The notes: generated by a model from the letters alone, not told the origin. A stretch of 64,000 nucleotides of DNA from Antedon mediterranea (GCF_964355755.1 NC_092670.1:30553795-30617794); one strand, 5' to 3'; shown: positions 1 through 11,652, counted from the stretch's first letter. A program made the numbers and translations.

Positions 1-3000
1 ATCACGTTGTTCAAGGTAGCGTAGTTTTTCCGGCTGCTGGATTTATAGAGACATCAATTGCGGCACACCATGAACTGTTTACAGATTCTCCTCATGTAAT
101 TATAAAAGACATGCATTTTGACCGTTTTATGTTTGTTTCCGACAACAGTGCGACTGTAGAAACAACAACAAAGATGGAAACTGGTGCAGATACAGCCTCA
201 TTTATATTCTGTTCTTTTAATAAAACAGACAATAAGTGGATACAACATACATCAATGAAATTACTCAAAAATGAAGAAAGATCTGGAAACAGCATAGTTT
301 CAAGTAAACAGATGTATCTTCCTGTAAATGAAATTAGAAATAGATGTTCCGAAGAACTTAATGGCAAATCTAGTTTCTATTCCTTCATTAAACAACTTGG
401 TTTTGATCTAGGAGACAGTTTTATGTCCATTGAAAATATAAAGCTAAATAAAGTAGCTGACGAGGCAATTTTCTATCTTCGAGCACCTGATACTGTTGCT
501 GCACAGTCCAGTCGATTCTACATTCATCCAGCTTTTCTCGATGGTATATTGCAAGGAATGATGGGCCTTGAGCGTCTGTATAACGCTAAGTTAAATCCAC
601 ATATGAAGTCTGGAGGTCGTGTGCCTCGATCAATCGAAAAGCTACAATTGAAGAATTGTAAATTCCCAGATGAAATATTTCTTCATATTAATCTAATCAA
701 TGGCGATAAAGGTGTATATGCAAACGTTTCAGTTGCCGATGCAGAAACACAAGAGATCATTGCAAGATGTTCAAATTTACGTTTCGGACCAGTTGGTAGT
801 AGTAATAGTACTGACGATAACGCACTAAAAATATGGGAGAAAAAATGGGTACCTATAGATATTGGTATGGAAATCAGCGATACAACTGACCTGATATTGA
901 TAACGGGTGATGACAAGAAATTGTCTTTACAGCTTAAGGAGACATTTGCTTCGGTTGGACTTCTTTCAGACACTTACAACGAGACAGATATTCAAACAGT
1001 GAAGATAAACATGGATACTACACCCTTGTCGCATGTTATAATCACAATTGGACGTCATAATGAGGATAATCCGAACGAACTTTGCAGAGAACAGTTTTTA
1101 GAGTACCATTTCAAAACTGCAGAGATGTGCATCAGTCAATATAAAGCCCTATCAACCAAGAATGACATAAATCCAAAAATATGGTTCATTACAAGAGATG
1201 GAGTTTGTGCTAAACAAGATGACATTGTCGATCCTTACCAAACTTACGCCTCAGTGTACGGATTTGGAATAAGTGTAATTCAGGAAAATATGAATTTTGT
1301 TCCTACTATTATAGATATTCCATCAGATGTTAATAATAAAACAACAGCTAGATGGTTGCTGAAATATATCAGAAGGAGTGACACTGATGAGACATTCATT
1401 GCATTACGCCATCACAAATCATCTTCAAAACCAACAGATGAATTTAAAACGTATGCATACCGTTTGCGCATAAGTGATATCTATGACTTTCCCTATAAAA
1501 AGTCATCCAAACAATGGAAACTTGACATCCGTCAAAGTATTCAGACAGGGAGACTTTTACTGAAAAAGTACCTTCCAACCAATGACGAAACAAAGCCTAC
1601 AGAATTTTCAGCGGTAACTATTGAAGCATTCATGCTACTGTTAGGCGATTCTGAAGACTCAAATGGAGTTGCACACCCAGTGGTTATGTTTTGTGGTCAT
1701 TCAGGCCAATCCACTGTGATTGGTGTTTGTTCTTCAAACGACTTACAATCTACAGTGCAAGTTAGTGCCAAAGATCTAATTGCACTCAACACCAACCTTC
1801 CTTCTACAAAAGTCATAAACATTGTCTCATCATACTTGCTTCCATTTATTATTGTCCGTGATCTAAAACCAAGCGGTACGACTATTGTTTGCATGGAATC
1901 AATTGATGACACACACTGTTTAGCTGTTGCACACATGGCTATAGAACTAGGTCACACTGTTCTGGTAGTTGTTACACGATTTCCAGAAGAATATACCAGT
2001 AATTCAGATACTCTGCTACGATTTGTTCACAGTCGAGATGCAATGACAGCTCTAAATACACAACATGTTGGCTGTGTAATCGGACGTAAATCGCACGTAA
2101 CCGAATTATTACGATCTAATAAAGGAGTAAGACAAAAGTTGACACCATTTGCAACAATTGGGATATTGAAAACCAACGAAGACGATTCTACTGGCTGCCT
2201 TGGTCTTTCGAAAAATACTAGAATTGTCGTTTACAGTTACGAATTACCATTAATTGGTAAATTTCACCAAGTTGAGCATATTTTAAAAACTATGTTGGCC
2301 TTGTTTGAGAAATCATCAACACTGTCCAGTAGACAAAAAGTCAGTTTAAAAATTAAACACTTAAAGGATGTTAAAACCTACGATCTATTTTTGTTTCAAG
2401 ATGTTATATTCTCTACTGGTATTAACGAAGCCGTTCCTTTAATTTGGGATTTTTCTGGAAGCGAGACTAAATTTAGTATGAGCAATTCTTATATTGTAAC
2501 TGGTGGTACGACAGGATTCGGCCTCAGTCTTGTAGAATGGTTGGTGGATAACGGAGCTGGACATATTTTCATCCTAAGTCGATCTGTGCCAGACTCAATA
2601 GCAGAGAAATTGCTAGATAACCTTAGAAGTCGTGGAATACAAATAGTACACATCAAAACAGATATTTCACAAAGATCAGATGTTGAGCATGCATTCGAGA
2701 GTGTTTTGAACATTTCGCCTAACTCTTTATCTGGAGTATTTCACTGTGCTGCACAATATGATGATAGGCTTATTGAGAACATCACACAAGAAAGCTGGAG
2801 TAGAGTGATGGCAACCAAATCCTGGGGTGCTCTTTTACTACATCAGACGTCTATTAAGTTCATGGTTAAATTGGAATATTTTGTACTGGTTTCTTCTGTA
2901 GTTCAGTTAGTAGGAAACGCAGGTCAGGCAAGTTACTGTGCTGCTAATACATACCTTTCATCTCTTGGTCATTATCGTAGAAAACAAGGCTTACCAGCAA

Positions 3001-3614
3001 CTGTCTTGTGTCCAGGAGTAATCGGAGACACTGGGTTTGCAGCACGAGAACTTCTTATTGATTTTTGGGAAAGAAAAGGAATAGAAAGTTTGCCAGCAAA
3101 GCAAGTGCTACATTTTCTTGATGTAATGCTTAATTGTTCTATATTTGAAATGGGTGTAACGGGAAATCTTCGAATTGATGATGTCATAACAAAGTACAGA
3201 GGTATCTTAAAACAACACGACAATACAGATGGTTCATTCATGCTAGTAGGATTTTCTTCTGAGAGGTATTTGGGCACAATTGAAGATAGCGGTAATCTAA
3301 TTAATCAAAGTCCAGATGAAGCCGAGGCGTATATTCTACAGAAACTCTGTAGTTTCATATCCAAACGTATTGGTTTAACTACTGATATTTCACCAAACAC
3401 CTCACCGTCTTCTCTCGGAGTCGATTCTTTAACTGCAACTGAATTGAGCGACGACATTCAAAAAACATTTCATGTTCCATTACCATCTATGGAATTGATT
3501 AATGTAAATGCGACCGTTCAAACTCTGTCAGTGTTGATCTATAAAAGGATTGTAGAGCAAAATATGGATATAGAAAAAGACAAAAACGAACATGTGAACG
3601 TGAATGAAATGTAA
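1..3614 (+). CDS. Type I polyketide synthase, C-terminal part (DH - ER-like - KR - ACP)
   Basis: The reading frame is already open at base 3, so the gene continues upstream of the window; the first ATG at 111 is internal. Bases 3-32 encode a dehydratase HxxxGxxxxP motif (HVVQGSVVFP), and FLDGILQG near 530-560 supplies the second dehydratase motif (DxxxQ). A weakly conserved middle follows. The stretch around 1870-1970 looks like a Rossmann fold but lacks the usual glycine-rich enoyl-reductase cofactor motif, so the ER is probably inactive. A good ketoreductase starts near 2490 (TGGTTGFG) with Ser, Tyr and Asn of the active site around 2890-2955 (VLVSS, ASYCAANTY). An acyl-carrier domain carries LGVDSL near 3415-3432, the phosphopantetheine serine. 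The ORF then stops, with no thioesterase. The 3.6 kb lacks introns. KS and AT domains should lie upstream. Animal PKSs of this layout make polyketide pigments or lipids; the product here is unknown. Confidence 0.9.
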   Translation, partial: HVVQGSVVFPAAGFIETSIAAHHELFTDSPHVIIKDMHFDRFMFVSDNSATVETTTKMETGADTASFIFCSFNKTDNKWIQHTSMKLLKNEERSGNSIVSSKQMYLPVNEIRNRCSEELNGKSSFYSFIKQLGFDLGDSFMSIENIKLNKVADEAIFYLRAPDTVAAQSSRFYIHPAFLDGILQGMMGLERLYNAKLNPHMKSGGRVPRSIEKLQLKNCKFPDEIFLHINLINGDKGVYANVSVADAETQEIIARCSNLRFGPVGSSNSTDDNALKIWEKKWVPIDIGMEISDTTDLILITGDDKKLSLQLKETFASVGLLSDTYNETDIQTVKINMDTTPLSHVIITIGRHNEDNPNELCREQFLEYHFKTAEMCISQYKALSTKNDINPKIWFITRDGVCAKQDDIVDPYQTYASVYGFGISVIQENMNFVPTIIDIPSDVNNKTTARWLLKYIRRSDTDETFIALRHHKSSSKPTDEFKTYAYRLRISDIYDFPYKKSSKQWKLDIRQSIQTGRLLLKKYLPTNDETKPTEFSAVTIEAFMLLLGDSEDSNGVAHPVVMFCGHSGQSTVIGVCSSNDLQSTVQVSAKDLIALNTNLPSTKVINIVSSYLLPFIIVRDLKPSGTTIVCMESIDDTHCLAVAHMAIELGHTVLVVVTRFPEEYTSNSDTLLRFVHSRDAMTALNTQHVGCVIGRKSHVTELLRSNKGVRQKLTPFATIGILKTNEDDSTGCLGLSKNTRIVVYSYELPLIGKFHQVEHILKTMLALFEKSSTLSSRQKVSLKIKHLKDVKTYDLFLFQDVIFSTGINEAVPLIWDFSGSETKFSMSNSYIVTGGTTGFGLSLVEWLVDNGAGHIFILSRSVPDSIAEKLLDNLRSRGIQIVHIKTDISQRSDVEHAFESVLNISPNSLSGVFHCAAQYDDRLIENITQESWSRVMATKSWGALLLHQTSIKFMVKLEYFVLVSSVVQLVGNAGQASYCAANTYLSSLGHYRRKQGLPATVLCPGVIGDTGFAARELLIDFWERKGIESLPAKQVLHFLDVMLNCSIFEMGVTGNLRIDDVITKYRGILKQHDNTDGSFMLVGFSSERYLGTIEDSGNLINQSPDEAEAYILQKLCSFISKRIGLTTDISPNTSPSSLGVDSLTATELSDDIQKTFHVPLPSMELINVNATVQTLSVLIYKRIVEQNMDIEKDKNEHVNVNEM

Positions 3615-4643
3615 CCAACGCAATGTATGTGTCTATCTGTATCGGTAACCTACTGTGATAGATGAATGGTAGAATAAGCGCTAAAGATCTCACGGATGGA
3701 CGTCTATAATTAGGTGATATTAAACAGATCACCCTTTGTTATTGTACAATATAATAATACTAATAATGGTTGATATTTCATATAATTTAGTTAGATATTA
3801 TTATAGCACACCGAAATATTATTGCTATTTGACCATTTGAATTGTTGGTTTAGTATCATGTGGCCTTCAAAGTGAACCGTTAAAGTGATTTGCAACGGCC
3901 TGAAGGCTTGTTTAAACAGTTTTAAGTAAAACCTGATAGACACCCTACAAAATGCTCCGTCTAAATGATTCTGTTCCATGCTCAATATATGAGCACTGCT
4001 CTACTGCTTTACAGTCTGGGCATTCCATTTAATATAGAAGAATGGGGTTGTGTATTTGAAATACATGGGACTAGGTGTGTTATAAATCAAATAATGAATG
4101 CTCTGTATTTGTTTAATAGAGATAACATTTTCAATAACAGTGTTCCATATCCAATGAGGCGGAGCCGAGTTTGATAGAGCTCGCTATTAAACTCATAAAC
4201 GTCATTATTTGTATAATAGTTACAGTAGCCACAGTATAGTGTTGTTACCTAATCAATTTAAACATATTAATCCACAAAAAAGATTTCACCGCTGTTGCTT
4301 TTTGTGGTTGAACAAATTAAAATTTTATTATAATAATTTTAAAATAACAAATGTTATAGTTTGATAGGATATAGTCATAGAGCAGTAACGTTAAACACAT
4401 TTTCCTACGTTTTCCGATCTAATTTAAGGTCAGAAATTACATCTTATATAAAAATAAATAGTATTGGGCTTATTAACTAGCTAATTTTCTTCTAAAATAA
4501 AAATGTAAGCGGACTGTTATAAATATCAGCATATATCGCGCGCGGATTGATATATTTGTGTTGCTTAGGCTATGTGATGCACCTACATTCGATCGATCGT
4601 GAAGGGAAAACAAATGAAAGAACCGTAACTTTTAAACAAACGT

Positions 4644-4690
4644 ACCGATCGTCCCCAGTGTGTGTTAACGGATTCTGCTAAAAGAAAAAT
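4644..4690 (+). repeat. 46-bp dispersed repeat, copy 1 of 2
   Basis: The block starting accgatc and running through cagtgtgtgttaacggattc to ctgctaaaagaaaa recurs at 7047-7093 in the same orientation with only two or three differences. Unique DNA surrounds both copies. It could be the end of an old transposon. Confidence 0.7.
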
Positions 4691-5939
4691 AACTCAGCAT
4701 AGAGACAACGCTAGGCAAGGGATACTCTAGTGTACGATGTTCGCATGGGCCTTTGTTTCCCACCAGCTAGAAGAAGACCACTGACGCGAGAAAATTCGAC
4801 GCGAGCTGCTTAGGTAGTGCATTGTTTTTCTCTTTTTTTTGTTTTATCATAATTAACCTTACAACGTACATTTAAGACAATGAACGGCCTGATTTAATGT
4901 TTTATTGTAATATAGATGCATTACCAGTTATGTAATAATGAATGTTTAAAGCAATTTATGAATTACATTTGTGCACGTGCTATTTCCACTCCTTTTCTTT
5001 TTCATTTCTACTTGCAAATAAGTTGAAATATAAAAATTGTAGTACTGTATAACGACATTTGACGCCAGCTCATTGCAATCATTGTTAGTATTAATGTTGT
5101 GGTTTATATAATAGAATGTTTAAAATTCACACATGTTTCAGCATTGTATGTGATGATTAAAATAGCAGTTTTATTATTTTCATTATCAAGCGTTCATCTT
5201 TAAATTAAATACAAATTTACATTGGCAGCAAAAGGCTTAATTGTTGTATATGTATTTATTATAAATAATATTGAATTTACAAAATAACGCAATACAACTT
5301 CACACATCGAAACACATCGAAGGACACATTTTGACAACGTATTAAGATGATGCATTTGTTATCAGAACAATTGCAAGGTTTCCGCATGGATTAAAGAATT
5401 AGAAGGATATGCATCGACGGTGACATCAAACGATTTTACAACGCGCTTGCCTATACTAAAGCACTGCTGCCAATCAAACATTGAACTCCGTGTCTCTAAC
5501 CGCGGCCCTCTGTAGAACGCTGCGAATCAACTGCTACATTTTTTTTAGACCAACACGTAACCATGTAGAAATCGTATGCGCAGTCTGAATGTTCTATTGA
5601 CATGTCTGCGTCGATGATTAATTGACAACAAAAATGTATTGCTGAACAATTCTGTTTTAGTTTCATAACAATCGGACTACAAAAAGTTCACTTTCTTACG
5701 ACTGGTAATTTTAAGTAGTTGGTAATATTAATAAAATATGCAATTTTTATATTTGAATTATCATTATTTGCCTGCCATCTTCTGTCATTAAAAATTGCGT
5801 TAATCTATAGAATATTAAATTGTGCATTTGACCATGTATGTTGTTAGCGTGTCCGGTGTCCACACATAGAAAAATCGTGTTTTTAATATATGGCTAAGCA
5901 GTGGTTTCTTCATAAATCTCCTTAATTATCGATGTAATT

Positions 5940-6140
5940 ATATTTAAATTTTAGTGCCTGGTGATTGGCTAGTGGTTATTTCATCCACATCACATCCAAT
6001 CACCGGGCCTAATTGAATGAAAACAGCGATCCCTGATTGGATTGCGATACGTTACCTAGCGGTCGTTTTGAAAAGTACACGCAGGGCAAACTTAATCACG
6101 AACAAAAGTACCTATTATTATTCACACAAGAAAGACAACG
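5940..6140 (+). promoter_or_regulatory. Possible promoter and non-coding first exon
   Basis: Three CCAAT-type boxes in both orientations (TGATTGGCTAG, CCAATCACC, TGATTGGATTG) lie within about 100 bp. A good splice donor follows at about 6139 (GACAACG/GTGAGTATA). This would suit the promoter and first exon of a gene to the right, but no matching coding exon was found. Weak evidence. Confidence 0.25.
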
Positions 6141-7398
6141 GTGAGTATATAGATCATGATTACACGTTGTATCTACTACACTTGATATTAGCCTAGGCCT
6201 ACCTAGGCAGTATCAATGTCGGCAAATCATATGGTGTACTAGTAAGCCTAGAAGGCCTAGGCCTAGTATCCTTGCTGATTTTGTAATTTTACATGTAGGC
6301 TGAGACAACAAATAGTTATTGTCTCAGATGTAGGGCTACTACAGACAGGTCATAAAATGCTACTTTATTGTCATAAAAACATTAGCGTAGATCAATCGCG
6401 GCAGAAACCTATACTACAATTATAGCATCTACAATTCTAAGCCAATAACAATATAGTATTGTTTTTATCTGGTATATTGATGAAGACGTAGGCCTACACT
6501 AGGGTCTTCACAATAACATACAATGTAATTTAATATTAACTGTTTTCAATAAACATTATACTCAGTGGCGTGAGGCAGAGGCCTGAAGCCACTTTGTTTA
6601 GGAAACCTAAGTGGCCCTCCAAGTTTCAAAGATCGAGCCCTCGGACGTTTTTAGCATTTTCGACATATTTTATGCCTGTTCCTCTGGGCACTGCTCATGG
6701 GCCCCAAGCTTCAGGGCCTTTGGGTTTAGCCAGTAAGCGCACATAGCCGTTACGCCACTGATTATACTGTTCAAATATGTATGAATATATACAGTGCAAC
6801 AAAGAACGCGCCAAAGAAGCGTAGCCAACAAGGTTAAATGTCGTTGCACATGTGCAGTAAAAAATATATTAGGCACGCGACCGTTTCGTTGTTGCCATGC
6901 GGTTAATTAAACTGTAACATTGTGGGCGGTCCGCGATCTTTCGGCGAGAGTCAAGGAACCCTTGATCTCACGTTGATGCATATCCTTCTATTCTTTAATC
7001 CGTGGTTTCCGTAATTGTGAATTTACTGTGACTGCATTACAAAACGCACCGATCTTTCCCAGTGTGTGTTAACGGATTCTGCTAAAAGAAAATTGTGAAT
7101 TTACTGTGACGTCATTAATTTACATTGCGACGCATTCATTGTGACGTCAACATCATAGGAATCCGCCAATTCTTGCTATTTTTACTCTTGTTTATGTATA
7201 GGATTAAATTTAGCTAAGATTCTTGACTGCAATTAGATATAATACTTCAGCTGGAATCACCACCGGCTATGCCAAAACATAAATGTCGGTTGTTTTTATG
7301 GAACGCAGGTAATCTCGTCTCTACGGTGAAGACATGCTCTTACACTCTTTTATTATACTCTTATAATACATCACGCTCTTATAATCTGTTAGTATGCT

Positions 7399-7535
7399 CT
7401 TACCTAGACTTCCCAAAGTCTGTATTTATTTCGAGGCTTTTTGTTGTTTGTCTGAAATCAGGCCTGAAATACAGACTTGTACAGACGTGTATAGAAACTG
7501 AGTTGCAGACCGTAAAAATCAGATGAGAATGACGT
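7399..7535 (+). repeat. Fragment of the AGACTT..AGACTA MITE family
   Basis: The stretch from cctagacttcccaaagtctg to agatgagaatgacg matches the left part of the 913-bp element at 25798-26710, including the terminal AGACTT..AAGTCTG hairpin, the inner acagacttgt motif and the tatagaaa..gcagaccg block. The right end is missing. Confidence 0.65.
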
Positions 7536-7614
7536 TTTTTTAAGTTACAACAACAAGTCTAGGACTAGCGATCGTACTGGCAAACGCCAATATGTGCCTA
7601 GTATACCACCGGAA

Positions 7615-7990
7615 TTATTACCACGCCCGGGACGCGATTTGTTTTCGTACATAAGTTGGGAACCCCATGTGAAAGATAGCCGAACTACTTCCTAAATATA
7701 ACTAAACCTAACCCTCTAAATAATCTCTCTCTCTCTCTCACTTTAAAGTAAAAGAAGTAGCTCATGGGAGTCGAACCCCATACATCGACATGTAAAGTCC
7801 ATAGTCGTATCCACTCGACTACACAGACGGCTTGACGGCGGCGAATGGTAGTTAGCTCAATTCTTACGTCAGACTTTATGGATATGACTAATAAATATTC
7901 CTGTTTATTTTGTGACGTTTCACGAGGGGTCCCCAACTTATGTACGAAAAGAAATATCTCGCCCGGGACCACGCCGCAGGGCAGGGTGGA
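7615..7990. repeat. Inverted repeat flanking a tRNA-like sequence
   Basis: The arm near 7640-7672 (ttttcgtacataagttggga then acccc) recurs as its reverse complement at 7925-7952. Beyond it both arms carry cccggg and accacgcc-type blocks. The enclosed 250 bp holds the tRNA-like sequence and a CT-microsatellite at 7722-7740. It may be a small fold-back transposon or two opposed copies of one repeat. Confidence 0.55.
7757..7831 (-). tRNA. tRNA-Val-like sequence (pseudogene or SINE head)
   Basis: On the minus strand this 75-nt stretch has an A-box-like TAGTCGAGTGG, a perfect D-arm (AGTCG/CGACT), an anticodon arm TGGAC/GTCGA with one mismatch and loop TTTACAT (anticodon TAC, valine), and a perfect B box (GGTTCGACTCC). 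The acceptor stem does not pair and the T-stem is imperfect. A functional tRNA is therefore unlikely; a tRNA-derived SINE head or a decayed tRNA fits better. The sequence then runs into a GA-rich tail on the same strand, as in many SINEs. Confidence 0.45.
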
Positions 7991-8369
7991 ATTAATGATA
8001 ACAATTATAAGATCCAGTTTTCCTGTTCTTAATAAAATTTCATTACTCTGTAAGCTGTTTTCCACACTAGGCGTATAAAATCATTTCCATATCTAGCATT
8101 CACATAAACTTTTACATCCTCATGAACATCAACAAGAAGCGAAATGCAGTTCGTGTACACTCAAATTAAATATACGTCTCCACGTCGTCAAAACAAAACA
8201 GAGCGCATGCGACTATTTTTTTCCAAGGAGTTTTGAAAAAAAGCCACCCACAAAGTTTTCTCGTTGAGAAATTATATAATGATTCGATCGGAGTAAGACG
8301 CTTACACAACGAGCTCCTGAAACGCACTACTTAGCATATTCATTTTCTCTAGGCCAATCACGACAAGCC

Positions 8370-9072
8370 ATGTCACGATCGACACGAGCAAATACCAAGC
8401 CCGCTGAATTCGAAAGCGAAGACCAGCTATCGTTTGAATCGTTTGTTAAAAAAAACTTGAATCGATTTTAAAAGGCCAAGAATCTAATAAAGCTGAGCTT
8501 TACGAAGCAATATCGTTTACTTCTGCTAGAATAGATGCCCTTGAAGATGAAAACAAGGAATTAAAAACGACTGTCACAGAGCTGACAACAACAGTTGCTA
8601 ATTTACAAGGTAGTACAACTGACCTGTTAGCAAAAATTAACAAGACGGAACGCTTTTCTCGTCGTAATAACGTATAAGAATTGTTGATGTGGAAGAGAAC
8701 ACAAAAGAAAACTGTAAGTTAATCTTTGAGAAAATTCTTTCCGATTTTTTCACACTCGATCCCAGGCCAATAATCGAACGGGCCCACCGAGATGGTAAAA
8801 GTATAAACGGTAAGCCAAGGCTTATTATCATTATCATTGCCCGTTTTCTCTCATACGCTTCTAAGATTGAAGTTATGAAACAACGAAGTTCTGCTCTAGA
8901 TAGCCAGACATTTTATATCATAGATGATCTTACTGCTGCCGATCTACTGGAAAAAAAGAAATGGAGATCACAAGTAAAAGAGATGTACAATAAAGGTACC
9001 AAGCTTCGTTTTACGGCTGGAAAATGGCGAATTTCAACTGGCATTCCGGTAAACTTTTCGAAATTCCATTGA
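8370..9072 (+). pseudogene. LINE A ORF1 protein (coiled coil, RRM-like), frameshifted
   Basis: Starting at the ATG at 8370, the product has a charged N-terminus, a coiled-coil stretch of leucine heptads (about 8500-8625), then ERFSRRNN at the start of an RRM-like domain and a C-terminal domain ending around WRISTGIPV. This is the layout of L1/CR1-group ORF1 nucleic-acid chaperones. Two breaks are visible: an A8 run near 8448 shifts the frame, and a 2-nt gain (tata) near 8674 shifts it again just after RRNNV. A 28-bp duplication overlaps the stop codon. Confidence 0.7.
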
Positions 9073-9105
9073 AATAGTTCCGGTAAACTTTTCGAAATTC
9101 CATTG
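9044..9105 (+). repeat. 28-bp tandem duplication (period 34)
   Basis: The block ttccggtaaacttttcgaaa followed by ttccattg occurs at 9044-9071 and again at 9078-9105. The first copy overlaps the end of LINE ORF1. Confidence 0.85.
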
Positions 9106-9518
9106 CCATACTAGTGATCGGAATGTTGTTGTAAACACTTGAACTGTTTAAGAAACATTTCTTCTTTACAAATTCAATGCATTATTAAATTTAACAACAG
9201 ACTAAGAATCTTTTATCCATTATTTTCCTTACATCTGCATACTTTGCTTAATTTGTATAAGCCTCTTGATTGATTTTACATAATAATTTTACAATAGCGT
9301 TTTCAGGAGTCTGTTCTCACATAATTGCATTGTCATAAGATGTTTAAACCACTTAAAACCATTTATTCACCTTTGTTTTATTGTTACCCCCCAATTCTTA
9401 ACTTGTTTCTTTATATTTACGTTCTTGTTCTTTTCTGTTTTTTACGTAACATTACCAGGCATCTTTTATTACATACTATTGAATAAACTGATCACATTAT
9501 GTACCGCTAGATATTCTC

Positions 9519-10222
9519 ATGGACCCTTTTGACAATATAGATGCATTCCCATTTAATCACATTATCGATAATGATGAATTCTTTCATGTCATTCACTATT
9601 ACTTTTGTATACTATAGAATTGACTTTGATAGATTTAATTCTTTAATTTTTAACCCTTTTGATATTAATTTTAAAGATGTTATTAATGACAACGATGCCC
9701 AATTATTTTCCGAAAACATTGACTCTTGTGCCTATGAATATATCGATAGTCTTAAAAACAAATATTCAACACAAGATTATTCATTTAGTATCTTTCACTT
9801 AAACGCACGCAGTCTTGTTGAACATTTTAACGATATCAATGTATGCGTAGGTGCTATTAACCATGAATTCTCAGCACTATGCTTCACCGAAACTTTTTTT
9901 AATCATAATACGCCCTTTTCCTTTTATAATATTCCCAATTATTACCTCTTGCATGTTCCACGAGCTGATAGACCAGGAGGAGGCGTTGCCATTTACCTAC
10001 ACCAGATATTTAAATATATTCTTCGCCCTGATTTATCATTTATCATTACTAATGGTTCGGAATCTCTTTTCATTGAAATCGATGCACAACCCAAAAACAT
10101 AATCCTTGGAGTAGTATATCGTTTGCCTGAATTATCCATTAACACATTTAATAAAGATATCTCTAATTTAATTGACACCATTAATAATGAGAAAAAACAG
10201 CATATATTTCAGGAGACTTTAA
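9519..10222 (+). pseudogene. LINE A ORF2, N-terminal part (APE-type endonuclease), interrupted
   Basis: The ORF2 start is probably the ATG at 9519 (MDPFDNIDAF), which is frameshifted after about 30 codons. The frame from 9541 carries the endonuclease: FSIFHLNARSL, the catalytic ETF region (CFTETF), RPGGGVAIYL and SLFIEI. Coding stops at the TTAA at 10219-10222, where an element is inserted in the GDFN catalytic motif. In the frame read across the junction, the sequence resumes at 28665 and completes that motif. Confidence 0.85.
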
Positions 10223-10378
10223 AGGCCAGGTGAGGGCCAAAAATTTCTATTGATCATACAGTTCAATAATTATTGATCTATAGTTTCCCCTATGTTTCAT
10301 AATTTTTGGGATTTTATTTGTGTTACACAAGCTTGTTGAAAATAAGCACTTTCTTATCAGTGGGGGGATAGTTCAAAT

Positions 10379-10384
10379 TACACA
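10379..10384 (+). repeat. Polinton target-site duplication, left copy (TACACA)
   Basis: TACACA directly precedes the element's AGTAGTATAATACCCC terminus. An identical TACACA follows the right terminus at 28223-28228. Six bp is the duplication length expected of a Polinton integrase. Confidence 0.95.
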
Positions 10385-10865
10385 AGTAGTATAATACCCC
10401 GTTCAGTCCAATGAATAATTCATAAATTAATTAATGAATATTAATATATTAATTATGAGTGTACTATTTATGAATAATTAATATTTTAAAGGGTATTATT
10501 TATTAATAAATTAATAAATTAATTAATTATGAGAGGGTAGTTTTTAAGAATAATTAATATTTTAAATGGTATTATTATGAATAAATGAATTAATTAATTA
10601 GGTATGAGAGGGTAGTTTTATGAATATTTAATCATTCAAATGGTATTATTTATGAATAAATGAATTAATTAATTAGGTATGAGGGGGGGGGGGGGGGTAG
10701 TTTTATGAATATTTAATAATTCAAATGGTATTATTTATGAATAAATGAATAAATTAATTTGTTTAGCGATCTCTGTCCAATGAAGAAGTAATGAGATGTT
10801 TTAATATTCATGAATATTAATATATTTTTATTAATATGAGGGGTGTTTTAATGAATAATTAGTAA
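10385..10865 (+). repeat. Polinton left terminal inverted repeat
   Basis: This 481-bp arm matches 27757-28222 in reverse complement. It is built of about five imperfect units of roughly 75 bp, each with a gaggggtagttttatgaat core and an aaatggtattatttatgaat block. A 17-nt G run lies in one unit near 10682-10698. The arm ends around the TAATATGAGGGG block at about 10835-10850. Confidence 0.9.
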
Positions 10866-10897
10866 ATGAGTGATAGTTTTATATATAATTTTTAAAC

Positions 10898-11353
10898 GTA
10901 ATACATGTATTACATAATGTTTAAATAAATATTTACGTTTAAATATTAAAGACAATGTGCTTACCTTCATTGAGAAGTCTGATGTACAGTTTAATGAATA
11001 AAATCCACAAGTTTAATCAGCTTTGATTACTGTTTTTTATGTTTGTATAAGGACAAAATCATAACATCAATTCGCTGTCTTTCCATGGAATTAGTTTACA
11101 GTATGTATGTGAGGCGTGGACAGGTCATTTTTTGTAATTCTGTGATTTTAGCGGGTATGTGACGTCATCCGGCAATGAACCAATGAGATTACTTATAAGC
11201 ATAATGTTAATGAAATTAGAATTCGTTGTCCTTGTTGAGATATTCAAAGATATTAAAAGTTATTTAATTATTTTATTAGTTTTTTATCCTTTTGTTTTTC
11301 GTTTAGTTACATAACCGCATTATTTTTTAAGGGTATTCCTTCAATATATATAA
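10898..11353 (+). promoter_or_regulatory. Polinton left promoter region upstream of the polymerase
   Basis: Between the TIR and the polymerase ATG (11473) are a perfect 16-bp palindrome GTAATACATGTATTAC (10898-10913), a consensus CRE TGACGTCA (11160-11167), an ACCAATGAG CCAAT-type box (about 11180) and a TATA-like ATATATATAA (about 11344-11353), some 120 bp before the ATG. Spacing suits a pol II promoter; function is inferred. Confidence 0.45.
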
Positions 11354-11652
11354 GTGTAACGAATTGTTTGTTATTCATTCTCTTTCAGTATCTACATAGA
11401 TAGTTTGAAAAAGGTTATTTACCGAACTTTATTTCTCATCGTTATAGTAGTATTACTGACATAATTAACGAAATGGCTAATTCTGATATTTCTATTTCTC
11501 AACTACGAGATTTGATGGAAAGCCTAGACGAGGAGGTGATGGATACTTTGGATGTTGCTGAGAACGATATGCTGATTGAGAATTTTAATATTAACGACGT
11601 TACACATTCAAATCTAATTGGTATGCCGAATGTAGATGTAGCTGTAGATGAT

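Larger units (their letters stand above)
3615..7607. other. Intergenic DNA, no supported gene
   Basis: This AT-rich spacer follows the PKS stop. ORFs here are short and resemble nothing I recognise. It contains a 46-bp duplicated motif (4644 and 7047), a CCAAT-rich stretch at 5.94-6.14 kb and AGGCCTA-type patches near 6190-6260. Confidence 0.6.

Noticed and set aside
92-367. Minus-strand ORFs inside the PKS (also at 683, 1697, 2489, 2972)
   Set aside because: They shadow the strongly supported plus-strand PKS frame and resemble nothing known.
7685-8065. 126-codon minus-strand ORF
   Set aside because: It runs through the tRNA-like sequence, a CT microsatellite and inverted repeat arms; repeat translation.
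10682-10698. G run of 17 in the left Polinton TIR and C run at 55919-55932
   Set aside because: Probably homopolymer slippage or assembly length uncertainty; not treated as regulatory.
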